Part shown: positions 47,440 through 55,063 of the stretch, piece after piece
How positions within the stretch are numbered: the stretch's first letter is position 1
How the letters are laid out: each line of letters starts with the position of its first letter
NCBI RefSeq assembly: GCF_002007115.1
Contig: NZ_MVAD01000001.1
Location: 496,001-560,000, forward strand
DNA: 64,000 nucleotides
DNA from: Massilia sp. KIM
Lineage (GTDB): Bacteria > Pseudomonadota > Gammaproteobacteria > Burkholderiales > Burkholderiaceae_D
Reading direction: 5' to 3'
Notes under the pieces: generated by a model
The model's input: only the letters and a program-made list of their open reading frames with translations
Databases searched by the model: none
What the model was told of the DNA's origin: nothing
Made by a program: the position numbers and the translations under genes

Positions 47440-47949
47440 ATGCAAGCACACCGCCGCCTCCGTGGCCTGATCCTCTTCGTCGCCGCCTCGGCGGCTCCCC
47501 TCGCCGCCCTGGCGGAATGGCCCGTGGTCCGCCACCACGAACCCGGCTACTACAGCATGTGGCCGGACGAACAGGACGAAAGCATCGTCGTCGACTTCCA
47601 TGCGCGCCGCGTCGAGGGACACAGCGCGCATCTCCCGGCCGTCGCCAGACCGGACAAGTGGAAGCATCCGAATTTCTGGAGCGACGACCCCGACCCCAGG
47701 CAGGTGAAGGACGCATCGGCGCCGCCATCCGCCGAGGGCGCGGCGCGCGCCCCGCAGCCGGCCAGGGATGGCGCGCACGGCAAGGGCGAGGGCGGCGACA
47801 AAGGCGGACGCGCGGTGCCGAAGGCGCCAAAGGCGCCCGCGGCCGGTCACGTCCATCTGCAGCCGTCCAGCCCCGGTTTCCAGGCCGAGCGCGCGGCCTC
47901 CGCGCGCTTGCTGCCCCTGGACCGGGACCATGGGCACCGAGCTTCATGA
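47440..47949 (+). CDS. Exported, charged low-complexity protein
   Basis: 169 residues with a signal peptide (LRGLILFVAASAAPLAALA) and a mature domain of about 60 residues with YYSMWPDEQDESIVVDFHARR, followed by a long Gly, Lys, Ala and Pro-rich tail likely to be disordered. No family is recognised. No clear ribosome site precedes the ATG. Divergent from the carbonic-anhydrase gene. Confidence 0.6.
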   Translation: MQAHRRLRGLILFVAASAAPLAALAEWPVVRHHEPGYYSMWPDEQDESIVVDFHARRVEGHSAHLPAVARPDKWKHPNFWSDDPDPRQVKDASAPPSAEGAARAPQPARDGAHGKGEGGDKGGRAVPKAPKAPAAGHVHLQPSSPGFQAERAASARLLPLDRDHGHRAS

Positions 47950-48091
47950 AAGCTTTCATGCGGCCTGTCATGATAAAAGCCATATCGGCCGCTGGGTCGA
48001 AAGAGGGAGGCGCAGGCGCCGGGAAGCGATGATCCTGTCTGGAAGGGGAACACGATGGAAGCCGGTCTCGCAACGCATGAAACGCTTTCAT
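47945..48091. promoter_or_regulatory. Two ATGAAA...TTTCAT palindromes, 132 bp apart
   Basis: CATGAAAGCTTTCATG (47945-47960) is perfect over 16 bp. ATGAAA-cgc-TTTCAT (48077-48091) has the same arms with a 3-nt centre. Symmetry and the TGAAA/TTTCA arms recall operators of LacI/GalR-type or similar dimeric regulators. The likely target is the SDR gene at 48253. Confidence 0.45.
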
Positions 48092-48240
48092 TTCCCGACG
48101 AAGAGCCGGCTACTGCGCGCCTGCCCGATTCAGGCGCGGTGCGGCCGCTTGCTATCGGCCGCACGGCCGGCGATGTCGCGCGCGAGACGGGCGAGCTCCC
48201 CGGCATGACGGCAGGCGAGGGCGCGGCGCGCCTTCGGTAA
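48055..48240 (+). CDS. Possible small protein upstream of the SDR gene
   Basis: 61 codons beginning ATG after a GGAAGGGGA site and ending 12 bp before the SDR start, an operon-like distance. The product (MEAGLATHETLSFPDEEPAT at the start) has no recognised domain and the second palindrome lies inside it, so it may be non-coding leader instead. Confidence 0.25.
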   Translation: MEAGLATHETLSFPDEEPATARLPDSGAVRPLAIGRTAGDVARETGELPGMTAGEGAARLR

Positions 48241-48252
48241 CCGGGGACGCAC

Positions 48253-48948
48253 ATGAAGATCAGGGATACGGTGGCGTTGGTCACCGGCGCCAACCGCGGC
48301 CTGGGCCGCGCATGGGTGCAGTTGCTGCAGGAAGCCGGCGCGCGCAAGGTGTATGCCTGCGCACGCGACCCCGCCGCCATCGACGCTCCGGGGGCCGAAG
48401 CGCTGCAGCTGGACATCACGCGCCAGGATGACGTCGACCGGGTCGCGCGCCAGTGCGGCGACGTCGGCCTGCTGGTCAACAACGCCGGCATCATCCGTGG
48501 CGGCGGCCTGCTCGACCCGCAGGCCCCGGATCTCGCGCGCCAGGAGCTCGAGACCAATCTGTTCGGCACCCTGGCCATGTGCCGCGCCTTCGCGCCGGTG
48601 CTGGCGCGCCAGGGAGGGGGCGCGGTCATCAACGTGCTGTCCATCCTGAGCTGGATCACCCTGCCGAACGTGGAGACCTATAGTTGCTCGAAGGCCGCCA
48701 CCTGGGCGATGACCAACGGCCTGCGCGCGGCCCTGCGTGGCCAGGGCACCCAGGTGCTGGCGCTGCACGTGAGCTTCATGGACACCGACATGACGGCCGG
48801 GCTCGACGCCCCCAAGGCGGCGCCGGCCGACGTGGTGCGCCAGGCGCTGGCGGCGCTGGAGGCGGGGGCCAGCGAAGTGCTGGCCGACGAGATGACGCGC
48901 CAGGTCAAGGCCGGCCTGTCGCGCGAGCCCGCCATCTACCTGGGCTGA
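48253..48948 (+). CDS. Short-chain dehydrogenase/reductase
   Basis: 231-residue SDR with the cofactor motif TGANRGLGRA, NNAGI and a complete catalytic YSCSK. The acidic or basic cofactor choice cannot be judged. GGGGA precedes the ATG. Substrate unknown. The two ATGAAA...TTTCAT palindromes lie upstream. Confidence 0.9.
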   Translation: MKIRDTVALVTGANRGLGRAWVQLLQEAGARKVYACARDPAAIDAPGAEALQLDITRQDDVDRVARQCGDVGLLVNNAGIIRGGGLLDPQAPDLARQELETNLFGTLAMCRAFAPVLARQGGGAVINVLSILSWITLPNVETYSCSKAATWAMTNGLRAALRGQGTQVLALHVSFMDTDMTAGLDAPKAAPADVVRQALAALEAGASEVLADEMTRQVKAGLSREPAIYLG

Positions 48949-49090
48949 ACCGGCGGAGGCGAGGGAAGGCGCCCGCCACGTCGGGCGCGCAAGCCGCGTC
49001 GAGGGCGCCGCGCGTGCCTCCCGCTTGGTTCCGCCCGATCCCGCTTGATCCCGCCTGCATGATTTCCAACCCACCAAGAAAGGAAACGAC

Positions 49091-49612
49091 ATGGCCGCAC
49101 TCTCCACACTCGGCATCGTGCACACCGCGATCGCCCTGGTTGCCGTCGGCGCCGGGGTCCGCGCCTACCTGCGCTACCGCGAGATCACCCCGCGCAGTGG
49201 CGCCGGCGTGTTGTACATCGTGATGACGGTGCTCACCTGCCTGACCGGTTTTTTCATCTTCGCCCACGGCGGGCCCACCGCGGCCCACGCGCTCGGCGTC
49301 CTGACCCTGGCCGTGCTGGTATTCGCGCTGGCGCTGAGGCATGCCGGCTGGCTGGGGCGCTACGGGCGTCCCGTCGAGACGGTCGCCTATTCGCTGACGT
49401 TCTACTTCCATTTCATTCCAGCGCTGACCGAGACCGGCACCCGGCTGCCGCTCGGCGCGCCACTGTTCAGCGGCCCGGAAGACCCGACCCTGAGCATGTG
49501 CGTGGGCCTGCTGTTTGTGGCCTTCGTCCTTGGCGCCATCGCCCAGGTGCGCTGGCTGCGCGCGAACGGGGAGTTTCCGGCGGCGGGCAAGCCGCGCATG
49601 CCGATCGCCTGA
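49091..49612 (+). CDS. Polytopic membrane protein of unknown function
   Basis: 173 residues with about five hydrophobic segments (about residues 5-24, 40-60, 65-82, 100-115 and 140-158). The histidine-containing loop FYFHFIPALTETGTRLP is reminiscent of small DUF2306-like membrane proteins, but the match is weak. AAGGAAA gives the start. Confidence 0.72.
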   Translation: MAALSTLGIVHTAIALVAVGAGVRAYLRYREITPRSGAGVLYIVMTVLTCLTGFFIFAHGGPTAAHALGVLTLAVLVFALALRHAGWLGRYGRPVETVAYSLTFYFHFIPALTETGTRLPLGAPLFSGPEDPTLSMCVGLLFVAFVLGAIAQVRWLRANGEFPAAGKPRMPIA

Positions 49613-49693
49613 GCGGCATCATGGCCAGGCCCTGCGGCGGGAACCGCGGGGCCGGTCTCCGATCCAAACCGCAACCATCATGAGGAGAGCTAC

Positions 49694-50518
49694 ATGGCAA
49701 TGTTCACGACCACCGACGGCGTCGAGATCTACTACAAGGACTGGGGCCGCGGGCAGCCCATCGTGTTCAGCCACGGCTGGCCCCTGGATGCCGACAGCTG
49801 GGAGTCGCAGATGATCTTCTTCGCCAACCACGGCTACCGCTGCATCGCGCACGACCGACGCGGCCACGGCCGCTCCAGCCAGCCCTGGGACGGCAACGAC
49901 ATGGACCATTACGCCGACGACCTGGCCCAGTTGCTCGAGCGGCTCGACGTGCGCGACGCGGTGCTGTTCGGATTCTCGACCGGCGGCGGAGAGGTGGCGC
50001 GCTACATCGGCCGCCACGGCACGGCGCGCGTGGCCAAGGCCGGGCTGATCTCGGCGGTGCCGCCGCTCATGCTCAAGACCGCCGCCAATCCCGGCGGCCT
50101 GCCGCTCGAGGTCTTCGACGGCATCCGGGCCGGGCAGCTGGCCGACCGCTCCCAGCTCTACCTCGACATCCCATCCGGCCCTTTCTACGGTTTCAACCGC
50201 CCGGGCGCCAAGGTCTCGCAGGGACTGATCCAGTCATGGTGGATGCAAGGCATGATGGGTGGGCACAAGAACACCTTCGATTCGATCAAGGCGTTTTCGG
50301 AAACCGACTTCACCGAGGATCTCAAGAAATTCACGATCCCGACCCTGATCATCCACGGCGACGACGACCAGATCGTGCCGATCGACGCGGCCGGGCGCGC
50401 CTCGGCCAAGCTGATTCCGCATGCGAAGCTGATCGTCTATCCGGGCGCCCCTCACGGCCTGACCGACACCCACAAGGAGCAGGTGAACGCCGACATGCTG
50501 GCCTTCGTCAAGGGCTAG
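49694..50518 (+). CDS. Alpha/beta hydrolase, cofactor-free haloperoxidase/esterase type
   Basis: 274 residues. The triad is visible: Ser in GFSTGGGE (about residue 96), Asp in [10 protein letters not shown] (about 225) and His in GAPHGLT (about 254). The oxyanion [10 protein letters not shown] segment follows SHGW. The closest family is the non-heme chloroperoxidase group; the natural reaction may be ester or lactone hydrolysis. A GAGGAG site precedes the ATG. Confidence 0.9.
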   Translation: MAMFTTTDGVEIYYKDWGRGQPIVFSHGWPLDADSWESQMIFFANHGYRCIAHDRRGHGRSSQPWDGNDMDHYADDLAQLLERLDVRDAVLFGFSTGGGEVARYIGRHGTARVAKAGLISAVPPLMLKTAANPGGLPLEVFDGIRAGQLADRSQLYLDIPSGPFYGFNRPGAKVSQGLIQSWWMQGMMGGHKNTFDSIKAFSETDFTEDLKKFTIPTLIIHGDDDQIVPIDAAGRASAKLIPHAKLIVYPGAPHGLTDTHKEQVNADMLAFVKG

Positions 50519-50562
50519 CGGTGCGGGGCTGCCCCGCGCCCCATGCGCCGGCCCCCTTCGCT

Positions 50563-50847
50563 TCAGTGCCGCCCGCGGCCGCGGTGGCCGCCATGGTGCC
50601 CGCCGTGGTGGCCGCGGCCCCGGCCATGTCCCCAGCCGTGGCCGCCGTAATGGCGCGGGCCGCGGTCGTAGTAGCTGAACCCCAGGTCGACCGAGACCGG
50701 GGGATAGGCATAGCCTGGACCATCGTAGTAGGAATAGCCGGAATCGTAGGCATAGGGCGGGCCGTAGACGGCGCAGCCGCCCAGGCCACCGGCGAGAAGT
50801 AGTGCGAGGGCGAGACGTTTCGCCGAGCGTCGGATGTGCGTATTCAT
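50563..50847 (-). CDS. His/Gly-rich small lipoprotein
   Basis: 94 residues. The N-terminal LALALLLAGGLGGC lipobox predicts a lipid-anchored Cys at about residue 25. The mature chain is Tyr/Gly/Pro-rich, and its C-terminus (HGGHHGGHRGRGRH) could bind metal ions. No family assignment. The start MNTHIRRSA has GGAGG upstream. Confidence 0.65.
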   Translation of the reverse strand: MNTHIRRSAKRLALALLLAGGLGGCAVYGPPYAYDSGYSYYDGPGYAYPPVSVDLGFSYYDRGPRHYGGHGWGHGRGRGHHGGHHGGHRGRGRH

Positions 50848-51096
50848 GCTGGCCTCCTGCGGGGTTCGACGCCCCATTCTAGGCCGCCGGCTGCTGACGT
50901 AACTATCGGATTTGTAAGCAGATATTTGTAAGCAGATGCTACTTCGACAGCGGACGCCCGGGTATTCCCAGGGCGTGCATAAGGGAGCGAGTCATGTATA
51001 CGGTTTGTGAATGGCGATCATCATGGATCGCAATTTGATTTCTAACTGAAAGGGCGCATACTGGAGGCATACCAAACGTTCACTGAGGAAACGATC

Positions 51097-51306
51097 ATGT
51101 CCACCAGCCTGTCGACCCGTCCTGCCGCCGCCGGTTTTGCCCGCGCCTCCTTCGACTTCCTGCGCGGCCTGTTCACCGGCGCGTCGCCGGCCTATGGCCG
51201 TGCCACGGACAGCAGCGAGATCTGGGCCCTGTACCGCATGAGCCGCGGCGTCGACACGGTGCCGCCGGCCGCGCTGCGCCGCCTGGCCGAGCGCGCCAGC
51301 CAATAA
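51097..51306 (+). CDS. Small hypothetical protein
   Basis: 69 residues with a GAGGAAA site before the ATG and a Ser/Ala-rich N-terminus, then an amphipathic C-terminal helix (IWALYRMSRGVDTVPPAALR). No membrane segment or signal is seen. Function unknown. Confidence 0.6.
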   Translation: MSTSLSTRPAAAGFARASFDFLRGLFTGASPAYGRATDSSEIWALYRMSRGVDTVPPAALRRLAERASQ

Positions 51307-51369
51307 GTCCGTCCGGCCCCGCCTTCACGGCGGGACCGCCTTCGCCCGGCAGGCGCCGGGCGCGCGGCC

Positions 51370-51783
51370 TCAACGCGACGCCACGCTGGCCTTGATCACA
51401 TACATCACCGCCAGGCGCCGGTCGGGCACGTAGCTCATCACCAGGTCGCTGTCCTCGCGCGGCGTGAAATCCATCGTCACATTGCCGTCGTAGGAGACGA
51501 AGCGCTCGGGCGACATCGCCATCAGGCGGATCGGCGGACGCTTGTCAATCCGCGCCACCAGGCCGCCACGGTCGGGCTGCACGTCGAGGCGCCAGCCATT
51601 GGACAGCTTGTACATGCCCGAGACCCGGTCGGCTTCGTGCGGCCAGATGTCGTACGCGGGCGCCGGCGCGGTGACCTGGACCGTCGACGAGGGGCTGACG
51701 CTGGGGTAGGGCGTGGTCTGGGCGGCGGCTTCGGCCGCGACCATCAGCAGCAGGGCTGCGGGGATTGCCAGGGATGCTTTCAT
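51370..51783 (-). CDS. Exported hypothetical protein
   Basis: 137 residues: a signal peptide (MKASLAIPAALLLMVAAEA) and a small beta-rich domain with MYKLSNGWRLDVQPDRGG and MSPERFVSYDGNVTMDF. Proteins like this are common in Massilia-like genomes but unnamed. GGAG sets the start. Confidence 0.7.
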   Translation of the reverse strand: MKASLAIPAALLLMVAAEAAAQTTPYPSVSPSSTVQVTAPAPAYDIWPHEADRVSGMYKLSNGWRLDVQPDRGGLVARIDKRPPIRLMAMSPERFVSYDGNVTMDFTPREDSDLVMSYVPDRRLAVMYVIKASVASR

Positions 51784-52163
51784 GATTGCTCCTTCTCGAT
51801 ACGGGCTGGGCCGTCGGGAGCGACGCGCGTGCAGGCGCCTGCGCGCGGGCGCGCCTTCCGGTGGTCTGGGCGCCCTGGCCATGCCAGCGGCGCTCATTCC
51901 AGTCTAGGACGGCGCGCGCGCAGCACAAGGCCAAGCGCGCGGGTATCACGAAATCGTCTTGTTTCCATATTGTTCAGATCGGCCGGATATGACACCGGAA
52001 AGGCCGTTCGTCCTTCGATTCTGAATCGCGTAGCCGCGCCGTCCGCATGCATATGCGCGCGCGCCCGGCCTGGCGATTGGCCACGTCGAATTGGCCGGGA
52101 TTGGCCGCCCGGCAGCCGCCTTCCATCCCCTACGATGGGCTCATGTCAACCGAGGAGCATCGC
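51784..52163. other. 380-bp intergenic region
   Basis: The gap lies between divergent genes. Frames through it are short and lack recognisable domains or ribosome sites. No clear terminator, repeat or promoter pair was found. Its right end carries the GAGGAG site of the cupin gene. Confidence 0.5.
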
Positions 52164-52646
52164 ATGAGCCAGCGTACCCGCCACATCCTTGAAGCGAAAC
52201 CGTCCCGTGCTTCGCTATCCCGCCTGCGCCGCCTGGCGCCGGCCGTCCTGCTCGCCGTCGCGCCCCTGGGCGCCGCCCTGGCGCACGGTCCCGCGGACCA
52301 TGCCGCCCCCGGCGCCGAGAAAGTCACCCTGCTGCAGCGCCAGCCGCTGGCGCGCGCACCGGGCACCGCCATCCAGATGATCAGCGTCGAGTACGCGCCC
52401 GGCCAGGTCTCGATTCCCCACCGCCACCCCGGCGCCGCCTTCGTCTACGTGGTCGAGGGCGAGGTGGTGTCGCGCCTGGAGGGCGGGCAGGAAGTGCGCT
52501 ACCGCGCCGGCCAGTCCTGGTATGAGCCGCCCGGCGTGCCGCACCTGGTGTCGCGCAACGCCAGCGCGACCAGGAAAGCACGCATGGTCGCGGTGCTGGT
52601 GCACGGCGAAAACGAGCCGGTCCTCGAACCTCTTCCCGCGCGCTGA
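52164..52646 (+). CDS. Exported cupin-domain protein
   Basis: 160 residues. A basic N-terminus and hydrophobic stretch (LAPAVLLAVAPLGAALAHG) form a signal peptide. The mature part is a single cupin barrel with metal ligands in IPHRHPGAAFVYVVEGEV (two His and a Glu) and VPHLVSRN (His). Such metal cupins bind or degrade small molecules; substrate unknown. GAGGAG gives the start MSQRTRH. Confidence 0.85.
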   Translation: MSQRTRHILEAKPSRASLSRLRRLAPAVLLAVAPLGAALAHGPADHAAPGAEKVTLLQRQPLARAPGTAIQMISVEYAPGQVSIPHRHPGAAFVYVVEGEVVSRLEGGQEVRYRAGQSWYEPPGVPHLVSRNASATRKARMVAVLVHGENEPVLEPLPAR

Positions 52647-52753
52647 GCGCATCCCCCGCCGGCCGGCGTCGCGCCGCAAGCGCGGCTGCGGGCGGGCGAT
52701 TGTCCGACGGCTCCCGCCCGGGACCGCCATCTCATCCTCATCCGGAGTGCATC

Positions 52754-53962
52754 ATGAAACAACATATTCTCGTCATCGGCAGCGGTTTTGCCGGTTTGTG
52801 GGGCGCATTGGGCGCCGCCCGCCTGCTCGAACAACAGGGCCGGACAAGCGAGGTCGACATCACGCTGGTGTCGCCCGCGCCGGTGCTCCACATGCGGCCT
52901 CGCCTGCACGAGCACGATCCGGCGCGCATGGAAACGCCGATCGCGGCCCATCTGGCGGCGGCCGGGGTGCGCCATGTGGCCGGCCTAGTCGAGCGCATCC
53001 ACCACCGCGACCGCAGCGTCGAGCTGCGCGGCGCGGACGGCAGCCTGAGCCAGCTCGGCTACGACCGCCTGCTGCTGACCTCGGGCAGCAGGATGCATCG
53101 CCCGGGCGTGCCCGGCATCGGCGAGCACGCCTTCAGCATCGACCAGCTCGACGAAGCCCTGGCCCTCGAGCGGCACCTGCAGGCGCTCGGCGCGGCGCCA
53201 TCCTCGACGGCCCGCGACACCGTGGTCGTGGTCGGCGGCGGCTTCACCGGCATCGAGATCGCGGCCGAGCTGCCGGCGAGGCTGCGCGCTGCGCTCGGCG
53301 CAGGCGCTGCGCCGCGGGTGGTGCTGGTCGAGCGCAATGTGGCGGTCGGCCCGGAACTCGGCCCCGGTCCGCGCCCGGTGATCGAGGAAGCGCTCGAACA
53401 GCTCGGCGTGGAAATCCTGCTGGGCGCGGCGGTCCAGGCGATCGACGCCGGCGGCGTGCGCCTGGCGGGTGGGGCGCGGATCGAGGCCTCCACCGTGATC
53501 TGGACCGGCGGGGTGCGCGCGAGCGGCCTGACCGCCCAGTTGCCGGGCGAGCGCGACGCCTTCGGCCGCCTGCACGTGAGCGACGACCTGCGTCTGCCGC
53601 AGGCGCACGAGGTGTTCGCCGCCGGCGACGTGGCGCGCGCCGCCACCGACGAGGAGGGGAACCACGCGATGATGGCCTGCCAGCATGCGATCAACATGGG
53701 GCGCTATGCCGGGCACAATGTGGCCGCCGACTTGCTCGGGCTGGCGACGGTGGCCTACCGCCAGCCCTTCTACGTGACCTGCCTCGACCTCGGTGGCTGG
53801 GGCGCGGTCTACACCGAAGGCTGGGAACGCACGATCAAGATGATCGGTGGCCGCGCCAAGGCGCTCAAGACCCAGATCAATACCGAATGGATCTATCCGC
53901 CGGCGCCGGAGCGCTCCCTGCTGCTGGCCGAGGCCGACTGGCGCAACACCGTGGTGGCTTGA
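52754..53962 (+). CDS. NDH-2-like pyridine-nucleotide/FAD oxidoreductase
   Basis: 402 residues with two Rossmann folds: FAD at the N-terminus (ILVIGSGFAGLWGALGA), NAD at about residues 150-180 (VVVVGGGFTGIEIAAEL), and the second FAD motif EVFAAGDVARA at about 285. It resembles type II NADH dehydrogenases, which pass electrons from NADH to quinones at the membrane, but could have another acceptor. CGGAG sets the start. It lies 107 bp after the cupin gene, perhaps co-transcribed. Confidence 0.87.
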   Translation: MKQHILVIGSGFAGLWGALGAARLLEQQGRTSEVDITLVSPAPVLHMRPRLHEHDPARMETPIAAHLAAAGVRHVAGLVERIHHRDRSVELRGADGSLSQLGYDRLLLTSGSRMHRPGVPGIGEHAFSIDQLDEALALERHLQALGAAPSSTARDTVVVVGGGFTGIEIAAELPARLRAALGAGAAPRVVLVERNVAVGPELGPGPRPVIEEALEQLGVEILLGAAVQAIDAGGVRLAGGARIEASTVIWTGGVRASGLTAQLPGERDAFGRLHVSDDLRLPQAHEVFAAGDVARAATDEEGNHAMMACQHAINMGRYAGHNVAADLLGLATVAYRQPFYVTCLDLGGWGAVYTEGWERTIKMIGGRAKALKTQINTEWIYPPAPERSLLLAEADWRNTVVA

Positions 53963-53989
53963 AGCAGGAGGGCGGCGGCCGCCCTGGCG

Positions 53990-54904
53990 CTAGCGGATGC
54001 CGTCTCCGTCCTGCACGCGCAGCAGGCGCTCGACCTCGGGCCAGCGCGCCCGCACCGCGGGAAAATCCAGCGGCGCGTAGCGCGCGACGGTGGCGCCCTT
54101 GGCGTCGCGGATCAGGATCGCGAGCTTGCCGCCGTGGCGGCGCGCGATCTCGTGCCAGCTCACCAGTTCGGCGAAGTCCTCGCCGGCGGCGGCGGTGGCG
54201 TACAGGCTGACGAAGGGCGTGTCCGCCAGCGCGTCATAGACGGCGCGGGCGCGCGCGGCCGGCAACGCGGGAGCGCGCCGGAAGGGCGTGGCGGCGGCGG
54301 GCGAGGCGGCCAGGGCGGGTGCCAGCTCGCGTCCGCCGGCCCAGATTCCCCGCACCAGCGGGGCCTGGCGGTCTTCGGTGATGCCGAGCGCCATGTCGAC
54401 GACATGGCTGGCTTCGTGCAGGAGCACGTAGCCGAGGGCGTCCATGCCCGAAGCTTCGATGCTGACGCTGTGTCCCGAGCCGTCGTCCGCGAACAGGCGC
54501 TTTTCCTTGGTGCTCAGGAACTGGCCCAGGCTTTCCTTCAGGATGCTGGCGCGCAGGGTGATGTCGAATTGTCCGCTGCCTTCGACCGCGGAAGTCAGGC
54601 CGGTGCCGGCGCCCGGGATGCCGTCCACGAAGCCCAGGCGGCGCAGCCGTTTTTCCAGCACGCGGCGGTGCAGCTCGGGCAGCGCGGCCAGGGCCGCCTC
54701 GACCTGGCGGCGTTCGCCGGCATCAAGTTCATGGGGCCGCACCTCGCGCATGCCTGCGTCCACGAAATGCTGCACGACATCCGGCGCCGGCGCGCCGGCG
54801 CGCTCCAGCAGGCTGGCGGTGGGCTGCGCAGCGCTAGCCCAGGCCGCGGGCGCGGTGGCCAGTAGCGCCAGGGCGAGCTGGGTGGCAAGCAGGGTCTTTC
54901 GCAA
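53990..54904 (-). CDS. Exported putative zinc metallopeptidase (TTG start)
   Basis: 304 residues with a signal peptide (LATQLALALLATAPAAWASA). The zinc motif HEASH in LLHEASHVVD is at about residue 163, and a possible third ligand is Glu in EDFAELVSWHE. No family was recognised. An ATG nine codons upstream has no ribosome site, whereas a TTG preceded by CGGGAG gives an ideal signal peptide, so TTG is chosen. Followed by no close gene on its strand. Confidence 0.7.
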   Translation of the reverse strand: MRKTLLATQLALALLATAPAAWASAAQPTASLLERAGAPAPDVVQHFVDAGMREVRPHELDAGERRQVEAALAALPELHRRVLEKRLRRLGFVDGIPGAGTGLTSAVEGSGQFDITLRASILKESLGQFLSTKEKRLFADDGSGHSVSIEASGMDALGYVLLHEASHVVDMALGITEDRQAPLVRGIWAGGRELAPALAASPAAATPFRRAPALPAARARAVYDALADTPFVSLYATAAAGEDFAELVSWHEIARRHGGKLAILIRDAKGATVARYAPLDFPAVRARWPEVERLLRVQDGDGIR

Positions 54905-54997
54905 ATCGGTCTCCCGGAGTGACAAGGGCATTGTAGTGGGAGATACGCGCCGCGCCCCGGTCCGGATGCGTCGCGCCGGCGCCGTTGCGCGCGCGCC

Positions 54998-55026
54998 AAA
55001 AAAAAAGCCCCGCCGGGAGGCGAGGC
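54998..55026 (-). terminator. Terminator of the di-heme lipoprotein gene
   Basis: On the minus strand GCCTCGCC and GGCGGGGC form a stem with one mismatch and a TCCC loop, followed by a run of nine T. It lies 38 bp after the stop. Confidence 0.85.
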
Positions 55027-55063
55027 CTGGAACACGGCGGCGCCACGCGCCGCCGGTATCCGC

